This document shows, piece by piece, positions 7,431 to 12,493 of a DNA stretch of 12,493 nt. Position 1 is the first letter of the stretch. Every line of letters starts with the position of its first letter. The stretch is from positions 1 to 12,493 of the forward strand of contig PXDP01000030.1 in the NCBI GenBank assembly GCA_003565035.1. Reading direction: 5' to 3'. Made by a program: the position numbers and the translations under genes. The stretch is from PVC group bacterium. Its GTDB lineage: Bacteria; Verrucomicrobiota; Kiritimatiellia; SS1-B-03-39; UBA6053. The notes beneath the pieces are model-generated. The model was given only the letters and a program-made list of their open reading frames with translations, ran no database searches and was not told the DNA's origin.

Positions 7431-8200
7431 AACGCAGCCGTTTCCCGCTCTGGGTCACCGCCGGGGTGATGCTCTTTTTTTATCTTCCGGTGGTCGTGCT
7501 GGTGGTGAATTCCTTTAACCAGTCCCGCTCCTCCGGCCCCTGGACGGGCTTCACGCTGGACTGGTATGTCCGCCTGATGGGGCGGCGGGACATCTGGATG
7601 GCTTTCCGCAACACGCTGATTGTCGCCACCGGTGCCTCCGCCGCGTCCATGGTTCTCGGAACCCTGGCGGCTTTTGCCCTGCACCGCTACCGCAGCCGCC
7701 TGCAGGATGTGCATTATACGATGATTTTCACACCGCTGGTGGTGCCGGAAATTCTGCTGGGTGTGAGCCTGCTGCTCCTGTTTGTCGCCCTAGGGGTGGA
7801 ACGGAATTTGTGGGTTCTGTTCATCGGTCACACCACCTTTTGCATCAGTTATGTGGCCATGGTGGTGCTGGCACGCCTGCAGGACTTTGATTTTTCGGTG
7901 GTTGAGGCGGCCCGGGATCTGGGCGCGGGCCCCTGGATCACCGTGCGGCGGGTCCTGCTCCCGCTGTTGGCCCCGGGCATTCTCGCCGGCGGCCTGCTCG
8001 CGTTCACCCTGTCGATCGATGACTATGTGATCTCCTTTTTCCTCAGCGGACCCGGAACAACCACCCTGCCGATTCAAATCAACGCCATGATTCGCCGCGA
8101 TGCTCCGGCCTTGATTAATGCACTTTCTTCGCTCATGCTGTGTGTGACCTTTCTCCTGGTCTGGCTGAGTCAAAAACTGAACAAGGAATCCCGAACATGA
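7427..8200 (+). CDS. potC: Spermidine/putrescine-type ABC permease PotC
   Basis: This is the second membrane subunit of the importer, expected to pair with PotB. The 257 residues are close to the length of the E. coli PotC family. It starts with an anchor helix (PLWVTAGVMLFFYLPVVVLV) followed by NSFNQS, the usual PotC/PotI opening. The EAA loop begins EAARDLGAGPWITVRRV at 160 and ends with the LAPGILAG Pro-Gly near 181-188. FTLSIDDYVISFFLSGPG is a classic PotC block that follows it. The ATG sits in an ATGA overlap with the potB stop and has GGGAGG 7 nt upstream. It overlaps potD in the same way, so all four subunits are probably made from one message in fixed ratio. Confidence 0.94.
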   Translation: MKRSRFPLWVTAGVMLFFYLPVVVLVVNSFNQSRSSGPWTGFTLDWYVRLMGRRDIWMAFRNTLIVATGASAASMVLGTLAAFALHRYRSRLQDVHYTMIFTPLVVPEILLGVSLLLLFVALGVERNLWVLFIGHTTFCISYVAMVVLARLQDFDFSVVEAARDLGAGPWITVRRVLLPLLAPGILAGGLLAFTLSIDDYVISFFLSGPGTTTLPIQINAMIRRDAPALINALSSLMLCVTFLLVWLSQKLNKESRT

Positions 8201-9234
8201 AATCACGCGTATTGTCTGTCTTTGCTTTCCTGCTGCTCCTCCTGGGGCTGACGGCCTGTTCCGGCCGCAAACCGGTGCTCCGGATCTACAATTGGGCGGA
8301 GTATTTGTCCGATGATGTCATCGAAGCCTTTGAAAAAGAATTTGATGTGCGGGTCATCGTCGATGTTTTTGATTCCAACGAGGCGATGTACGCCAAACTG
8401 CGCGCCGGCGGCGGAGGCTACGATATCGTGGTGCCGAGCAGCTACCAGGTGGTCCGTATGGCCCGTGAGGGAATGCTGCTGGAGCTGGATCACGCCAAAC
8501 TCCCGAATCTGACGCATCTGGACCCGCTGGCCGAGAAATTCACCCAGGATCCGGAGCACCGTTGGAGTGTACCGTATCTGATCACCTCGGCGATTATCGG
8601 ATATCGCGGCGACCGGGTGGAAGAGATTCCGGATTCCTGGGCGGTGTTTGATGACACCCGGTTTCAGGGACGCATGACCTTGCTGGACGATCAGCGGGAA
8701 ACCCTCGGCGCGGCGCTTAAATTTTTAGGGTACAGCCTCAACACCACCACGGTTTCGGAAATTGGAGCCGCGCGTGATGTGGTGATCGGCTGGAAGCGGA
8801 ACATTGCCAAGTTTGAATCCGAGCAGTTCCGGAATGGCCTTCTGTCGGCAGAGTTTTTGGTGGTGCACGGTTACAGCTCCGATTTACTTCAGGCGCTGGA
8901 GGAGGATGAACGGATTCGACTGGTGCTCCCCCGTGAAGGCATTTCCATCGCCCTGGACGATCTTGTGATCCCGGTGGATGCCCCGAACCCCGATCTCGCC
9001 CATGCGTTCATCAATTTTCTGCACCGCCCGGAGGTTGCGGCGGAGAATATGGAATGGGTCATGGCCATGTCCCCCAATCAGGCCGCGTACCCCCTCCTCG
9101 ATCCGGACTTTTATGCCAACGAACTGATTTTTTTTAACGAGGAGATCTTCGCCAAATCGGAAACCATCTTTGATCTTGGAGAAGAGGATCAACTCTACAT
9201 CCGCGCCTGGAACGAAGTGAAGTCTGCCAGGTAG
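8197..9234 (+). CDS. potD: PotD-like polyamine-type substrate-binding lipoprotein
   Basis: This is the extracytoplasmic binding protein that delivers ligand to PotBC. The 345-residue precursor has a lipoprotein signal peptide: a basic start, a Leu-rich core and the lipobox LTAC with lipidated Cys21. The mature N-terminus VLRIYNWAEYLSDDVIEAFE and the following SNEAMYAKLRAGGGGYDIVVP match the PotD/PotF family. By eye against E. coli PotD, Trp33 and the acidic residues Asp165, Glu168 and Asp254 are kept, whereas positions equivalent to Trp229, Trp255 and Tyr293 are His224, Ala252 and Ala290. The fold and the transporter partnership are clear; the exact ligand (spermidine, putrescine or another amine) is not. 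AAGGA lies 9 nt before the ATG. The stop falls inside a 12-bp tandem repeat. Confidence 0.91.
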   Translation: MKSRVLSVFAFLLLLLGLTACSGRKPVLRIYNWAEYLSDDVIEAFEKEFDVRVIVDVFDSNEAMYAKLRAGGGGYDIVVPSSYQVVRMAREGMLLELDHAKLPNLTHLDPLAEKFTQDPEHRWSVPYLITSAIIGYRGDRVEEIPDSWAVFDDTRFQGRMTLLDDQRETLGAALKFLGYSLNTTTVSEIGAARDVVIGWKRNIAKFESEQFRNGLLSAEFLVVHGYSSDLLQALEEDERIRLVLPREGISIALDDLVIPVDAPNPDLAHAFINFLHRPEVAAENMEWVMAMSPNQAAYPLLDPDFYANELIFFNEEIFAKSETIFDLGEEDQLYIRAWNEVKSAR

Positions 9235-9268
9235 TCCGCCAGGTAGTCCGCCAGGTAGTCCGCCAGGT
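9221..9268 (+). repeat. 12-bp tandem repeat, four copies, across the potD stop codon
   Basis: Four contiguous 12-bp units of AGTCCGCCAGGT are present; the first has one change (AGTCTGCCAGGT). The first unit encodes the last residues of PotD (Ser-Ala-Arg plus stop). Because the period is a multiple of three, the potD frame meets a stop once per unit: TAG at 9232, 9244 and 9256, then TGA at 9268. This is consistent with slippage duplication of the gene end. Copy number may vary between strains. Confidence 0.9.
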
Positions 9269-9288
9269 GATTTAGGTCATCGGAAACG

Positions 9289-9300
9289 CCGCCCGGGCGG
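9289..9300. repeat. 12-bp perfect GC palindrome
   Basis: CCGCCCGGGCGG is a perfect 12-bp palindrome with no loop, in the convergent gap between potD and the minus-strand GTPase gene, 21 nt before a strong hairpin. With no spacer it could act as a protein-binding site or as the base of a cruciform. No function can be read from it. Confidence 0.55.
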
Positions 9301-9320
9301 GAGCAGGACTTTATCTGACG

Positions 9321-9352
9321 TCTGCTCTGCGGCACATCGTCCGCAGAGCGGG
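9321..9352. terminator. Strong hairpin between convergent genes, possible bidirectional terminator
   Basis: GCTCTGCGG (9324-9332) pairs perfectly with CCGCAGAGC (9341-9349) around an 8-nt loop. The stem extends to 9321-9352 with one more C-G pair and two G-U pairs in RNA. It lies about 90 nt after the potD stop and 45 nt beyond the GTPase stop on the other strand, where a two-way terminator or RNA 3'-end stabiliser would be expected. Neither strand has a U-run after the stem, so it is not a textbook intrinsic terminator. A REP-type repeat is an alternative. Confidence 0.45.
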
Positions 9353-9396
9353 GCCAGGGGATCCCAGAATGCTGCCAGCCGAAGTGTGATCATTCG

Positions 9397-10869
9397 TTAA
9401 CGCCCGTTTTTTTTGAGCCGTTTGATGAGGCCGGGAAGGGTGCGGACGGCGTCGCTGACCCCTTCCATCCGGCTGCGGCGTAGCATCAGTCGCTCCAGTC
9501 TGGCCTGACGAGCGGAAGAAAGGTTCGCATGTACAGCGGTCCAAAATGTTTCGAGGTTCCAGCCCTTTTCGGGATCACGGACCATGACCGGAGTAGCCCG
9601 CTCGGTTACGATACCCAGGGCTTGGCATGCGGTGCCCAGTGCGGCTTGAATGTTTTGTTCTTTCGGACGGGTTCCTTTGACGGTATCGTATGAAGGTGAC
9701 CATTCCGAGACTGGATCGAGGCGGTCACAATGGGTCAAAACTAACAAAATTGGTGCGCGGCGTGAACGAAATGCTTTCGCGTAATGCGCACGCAAAGCCT
9801 GAAGAACCTGCTGATCCACCGCGCGGTCGGCGCGGTGCGCGGCCGCCACCCAGATGACCAGATCTGCGCGGGCCGCTTCCCGCATCCATTCGTTTCCGGG
9901 CGGTCCTTCCAGTCCGGGACTGTCGATGAGTATCAACTCCCCAGCTGTCTCTTCTTCGAGGGCATAGGGGGTAAATCCCGCTTCACAGGGGAGCGGGCTC
10001 ACGAGTATCCGTGATGTTCCGGATAGCGCATTAATGAAACTGGACTTTCCGGCGTTGGGTTTCCCGGTGATCAGCAGAGTCAGCGGGCCGGTCGCAGGTT
10101 CGGGGGGGAGTACCGGTATTTCCGGTGTCAATTGCTTCATTTCTCTTCTCAGACGGCCGGAATAGAGAAGAATCGCCGATTCTCCCGTCTCACGCACCAG
10201 CAGGGCCGCCGCTTTGGTTTTGATCGACTCGACCGCGAGTGGAGTAAGCGATTGCAGAACCCCCCGCCGAAGCTCCGCCACCACCGAGCCCACGGGATTA
10301 AAGAGAAATCGGCCCACACGGTAGATTTTCCAAATGCCCTGCGCGGGTTTGAGGCCGCGGTTAATCTGAATGGCATGAGCGATTTGTACATGTTGCAGAA
10401 TCGGCAGGTCCTCGCGGATAGCGGTCCCCAGTCGGGATGACAAATGTTCACTGAGGGCCAGGGCTTCAGGGAGAGTAAAGCGAAGCTCCGCATGGGTGGA
10501 GCCCGGATTCCAGGCCCCGGCCACCGCTGAAAGCACCCGGCGAAGCAAGCGTTCAAGATCTTTGGCTGAATCCAGATCATCTGCGGTAACCGAATCAATC
10601 AGATTTTGCAGCGTTTCCCGTGCTCGTTTCTCTGCATCCGCGGCGTTTTCATCCGGCGGAATCCCCTGGATGTCGTGACCGCCAGAGGATGCGATGCGTC
10701 CCACAAGGGCCATGACCAATGAAATAAACAGAATCAGGATCAACCAGTGAATCATATAATCCTGTTCGTACAGCCACCAAAGTCCGGCCCCATAGGGAAT
10801 CATCAGCGGCAGAATCCACAACAGCGCCGTGAGGGTTTCCGGCAGCCAGTGGCGGGACAGGCGGCTCAT
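9397..10869 (-). CDS. Membrane-anchored Era-like GTPase with two N-terminal TM helices
   Basis: This is a 490-residue protein of unknown cellular role. Two hydrophobic helices at about 14-33 and 39-58 form a membrane hairpin. A roughly 190-residue mostly helical region follows, then a P-loop GTPase domain of the Era/TrmE-like superfamily: G1 GKPNAGKSS (269-277), a candidate G2 Thr near 300 (GFTPYAL), G3 DSPG (316-319) and G4-like LTHCD (378-382). The G4 is THCD rather than NKxD, so the usual Asn and Lys contacts with guanine are missing. A basic tail (RRSRMEG, IKRLKKNGR) ends the protein. GGAGG lies 4 nt before the ATG inside the upstream gene, and the two genes share an ATGA overlap, so they are almost certainly translated together. 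It loosely resembles YeeP/YfjP-type GTPases, but I cannot assign a function. Confidence 0.88.
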   Translation of the reverse strand: MSRLSRHWLPETLTALLWILPLMIPYGAGLWWLYEQDYMIHWLILILFISLVMALVGRIASSGGHDIQGIPPDENAADAEKRARETLQNLIDSVTADDLDSAKDLERLLRRVLSAVAGAWNPGSTHAELRFTLPEALALSEHLSSRLGTAIREDLPILQHVQIAHAIQINRGLKPAQGIWKIYRVGRFLFNPVGSVVAELRRGVLQSLTPLAVESIKTKAAALLVRETGESAILLYSGRLRREMKQLTPEIPVLPPEPATGPLTLLITGKPNAGKSSFINALSGTSRILVSPLPCEAGFTPYALEEETAGELILIDSPGLEGPPGNEWMREAARADLVIWVAAAHRADRAVDQQVLQALRAHYAKAFRSRRAPILLVLTHCDRLDPVSEWSPSYDTVKGTRPKEQNIQAALGTACQALGIVTERATPVMVRDPEKGWNLETFWTAVHANLSSARQARLERLMLRRSRMEGVSDAVRTLPGLIKRLKKNGR

Positions 10870-11996
10870 GACGCCTCCGTCTTTTCTTTGCCGGCCGTCC
10901 GCTGCTGCCAGATAGTCCGGGCTCTTTCCAGATTCTCTGTGTAGGTTTGACGCAGAACGTCACGGTCCGGCTCCCGGCCCTCGGCGAGTTCCCGGCAAAA
11001 ATAGATTGCCGCCTCCCCCAGAGCATAGGTCACCCCGAAGCTCAGAACCGCCACGGCGGCGGCCCCGATTCCCGGCAGGACTTTCAGACCCTGACGCAAC
11101 ATGAATTTTACCCCGTATCGTGCCACAAACGCGCTGCCGAGGAGATGAATAAATTTTTTCCAAATTGTCCGGTCCCATGTCAGTCCGAAGCGGTCGGCAA
11201 CTCCGTAAACCATGCGGGCTTGAAGACCGGTCGATGTCAGCCCTCCAATGAATGGGAGCGGCAGGGCATCCGCGCCCGCCGCCGCGAAGGCCCAGGGAAG
11301 AATCACCCTGCGGCGAGTACTTTCCGCAGGGTCACGCGAAATATGCAGACCTTCATAAACTGAAGGCAGCTTCCGCGCCAGAGTGTTCCAAAGGAACGCG
11401 GCACCGTAATCAGAGGGGGCAATCCCGCTGCCGGGCTGGGTGAAGTCCAGCAATACAAATTCGGGAGGGCTTCCTGGCAGATCATGAAATAATTTGCGGT
11501 GTGCGGCCAGCAGACGGCGGAAATCATCCGAAAGCTCAGGCACAGTCAGATCGGATTTAGTTCCGTCGAAGGGGTAGGGGAGCAGATGGGATTGACCGGG
11601 CTCATAGACATCATGCAGGCGGGTTAAAGCCACGAGAACCGGCCAGTCCGGATGTCGTTTTTTAACAGAGCGGACTACGTCAAGCACATGTCCCAGGGCA
11701 CTGTCCTCCAGACGGATAACTGCCAATAACAGGTGCGCTTGAGCTGCGGCGTCATTGAGGTCTGTCTTTGAATCATACGCTGCTTCATCTTCCAGACCGC
11801 GTGTATCGAGAAACCGGACCACAGGCTGATCCTGCGGAAAGGCATAGACTCTGGAACCGGTTGTGGCTCTTTGAAAGCCATTGCCAATGTTCTCCCGTGC
11901 TTCTCCTGTAAGCTCCGCCACAATACTCGTCTTCCCTGCCTGGGCTTTCCCAAGCAACCATATCACAGGCACATCCGATGCATTGCAATTGCTCAT
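10866..11996 (-). CDS. GTPase with YcjF/DUF697-like hydrophobic C-terminal domain
   Basis: This is a 376-residue protein and first gene of a two-GTPase operon. An N-terminal P-loop GTPase domain has G1 GKAQAGKTS (16-24), a possible switch Thr in RATTGS (43-48), G3 DTRG (64-67) and a degenerate G4 LTRLHD (124-129). The C-terminal part (about 225-330) contains ADALPLPFIGGLTSTGLQAR and later Gly/Ala-rich hydrophobic stretches (LPGIGAAAVAVLSFGVTYAL). This pattern recalls the DUF697/YcjF family, which associates with membranes; the assignment is by eye. The ATG at 11996 is chosen over an in-frame GTG at 12014 because it is close to the G1 motif. Neither has a ribosome binding site, and a -10-like box ends 6 nt upstream of the ATG, so translation may be leaderless. 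Function unknown. Confidence 0.85.
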   Translation of the reverse strand: MSNCNASDVPVIWLLGKAQAGKTSIVAELTGEARENIGNGFQRATTGSRVYAFPQDQPVVRFLDTRGLEDEAAYDSKTDLNDAAAQAHLLLAVIRLEDSALGHVLDVVRSVKKRHPDWPVLVALTRLHDVYEPGQSHLLPYPFDGTKSDLTVPELSDDFRRLLAAHRKLFHDLPGSPPEFVLLDFTQPGSGIAPSDYGAAFLWNTLARKLPSVYEGLHISRDPAESTRRRVILPWAFAAAGADALPLPFIGGLTSTGLQARMVYGVADRFGLTWDRTIWKKFIHLLGSAFVARYGVKFMLRQGLKVLPGIGAAAVAVLSFGVTYALGEAAIYFCRELAEGREPDRDVLRQTYTENLERARTIWQQRTAGKEKTEAS

Positions 11997-12002
11997 GGGT
12001 TT

Positions 12003-12030
12003 TAAATACCGCACAAAAAGGAAAAATCAA
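12003..12030 (-). promoter_or_regulatory. Candidate promoter of the GTPase pair, possibly giving a leaderless mRNA
   Basis: Read on the minus strand, TTGATT (12030-12025) and TATTTA (12008-12003) are separated by 16 nt and resemble sigma-70 -35 and -10 boxes. The -10 ends 6 nt before the ATG at 11996, so the start site would fall on or next to the A of that ATG. This agrees with the absence of any ribosome binding site there. AT-rich DNA gives such matches by chance, so this is only a candidate. Confidence 0.35.
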
Positions 12031-12060
12031 TACCTAAATTTTTTTAAAATAACAGGTATT
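12029..12060. promoter_or_regulatory. Inverted repeat in the divergent promoter region, possible operator
   Basis: AATACCT (12029-12035) and AGGTATT (12054-12060) form a perfect 7-bp inverted repeat around an 18-nt A/T spacer rich in runs. A third AATACC lies in direct orientation at 12005-12010, overlapping the candidate -10 of the GTPase genes. The arrangement sits between two divergently transcribed genes and could bind a regulator of either, or belong to the transposase-associated end. It is also short enough to be chance in AT-rich DNA. Confidence 0.3.
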
Positions 12061-12099
12061 TTAAAGAATTTTTTGCTTGAAAATAGCGATTGTATCGAT

Positions 12100-12105
12100 A
12101 GGAGG
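12100..12105 (+). promoter_or_regulatory. Ribosome binding site of the RAYT gene
   Basis: AGGAGG is a perfect Shine-Dalgarno core 5 nt before the ATG at 12111. It fixes the transposase start and contrasts with the absence of such a site before the divergent GTPase gene. Confidence 0.75.
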
Positions 12106-12110
12106 GGTGT

Positions 12111-12493
12111 ATGATTGTTCCAAAGTCATCTAAGATTCCGGGGCCGGTGTGGCCTTGTGTGGAGAAGATTGCTCAGAAGCGGGAGCGGGTGCTGCCGAAG
12201 GCGGGCGGGTATTTTGTGCATGTGACGAGTCGCGTGCGGGGTCAGGACTATTTGCTGGAGGCGAAGGAGAAGGAGGCGTTTCGGGAGCTGGCGTTCCGTT
12301 GGGCGGAGTTTTCGGGGATGACGGTGGTGACGTATTGTGTGATGTCTAATCATTTTCATCTGCTGCTGTGGGTGCCGGAGCGGGAAAACGTGGATCATGA
12401 GGAAGTTGTGCGGAGACTGAAGCTGGTGTGGTCGAAGGACAAGGTGAAGCAGTGGGAACAGTTTTATGCGTTGCATAAGGAGGAGGATCAGGA
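12111..12493 (+). CDS. REP-associated tyrosine transposase (IS200-like Y1), 3'-truncated by window edge
   Basis: The frame opens at the ATG and stays open to the window end, giving 127 residues and no stop. The decisive block is TYCVMSNHFHLLLWVP (about 74-89). It contains the HUH motif His81-Phe-His83 of Y1/HUH endonucleases, and the SNHFHLLL context is typical of RAYT (TnpA_REP) proteins. YFVHVTSRVRGQ (34-45) matches the first strand of the same fold. The catalytic Tyr is expected downstream, outside the window, so activity cannot be judged. AGGAGG lies 5 nt before the ATG. RAYTs are usually single-copy domesticated transposases that cut and process REP palindromes. It is divergent from the GTPase pair with a 114-nt AT-rich gap. 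Confidence 0.88.
   Translation, partial: MIVPKSSKIPGPVWPCVEKIAQKRERVLPKAGGYFVHVTSRVRGQDYLLEAKEKEAFRELAFRWAEFSGMTVVTYCVMSNHFHLLLWVPERENVDHEEVVRRLKLVWSKDKVKQWEQFYALHKEEDQ

Noticed and set aside
9397..9414. T-run at 9407-9414 as an intrinsic terminator for potABCD
   Set aside because: The run encodes the Lys-Lys end of the convergent GTPase gene, and no stable stem lies directly before it.
1..12493. CRISPR arrays, tRNA or rRNA genes
   Set aside because: No spaced direct repeats of CRISPR type, and no tRNA cloverleaf or rRNA-like conserved stretch was seen on either strand.

Overview
The window is about 12.5 kb of fairly GC-rich bacterial chromosome with short intergenic gaps. A PotD-like lipoprotein and an undecaprenyl-diphosphate pathway indicate a cell with a periplasm. 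The CdsA signature departs from the proteobacterial form (KGMGG..DV.DS in place of PGHGG..DR.DS), and an IS200-like REP-associated transposase sits at the right edge. Both would fit the Planctomycetes-Verrucomicrobia-Chlamydiae group, perhaps Verrucomicrobiota or Kiritimatiellota. This placement is an inference from protein flavour; no rRNA or marker gene settles it.

Left third (1-4769, + strand): a tightly packed housekeeping cluster. The order is purA (5' end outside the window), uppS, cdsA, mazG and a 467-residue protein of unknown function with an N-terminal membrane anchor. Gaps are 6 nt or less and several genes overlap, so one transcript with translational coupling is likely. The products cover AMP synthesis, the lipid carrier for peptidoglycan, CDP-diacylglycerol synthesis and NTP-pool cleaning. 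The last gene overlaps mazG by 8 nt.

Middle (4889-9234, + strand): a small four-helix membrane protein of unknown family, then a complete spermidine/putrescine-type ABC importer in the order ATPase (potA), permease (potB), permease (potC), substrate-binding lipoprotein (potD). The four pot genes overlap by 11, 4 and 4 nt. By eye, PotD keeps the acidic residues expected to bind amines but has lost several aromatic residues of the classical polyamine box, so its ligand may not be the textbook one. A 12-bp tandem repeat runs through the potD stop codon, followed by a GC-rich palindrome and a strong hairpin in the convergent gap.

Right third (9397-11996, - strand): two overlapping genes for unusual P-loop GTPases. 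The upstream one has a GTPase domain followed by a YcjF/DUF697-like hydrophobic C-terminus. The downstream one has two N-terminal membrane helices and a C-terminal Era-like GTPase domain. Both have degenerate guanine-specificity (G4) motifs. They look like a membrane-associated GTPase pair of unknown function and are the best candidate here for a poorly described system. An AT-rich divergent promoter region with an inverted repeat separates them from a RAYT-type transposase gene (12111 onward, + strand) that runs off the window.
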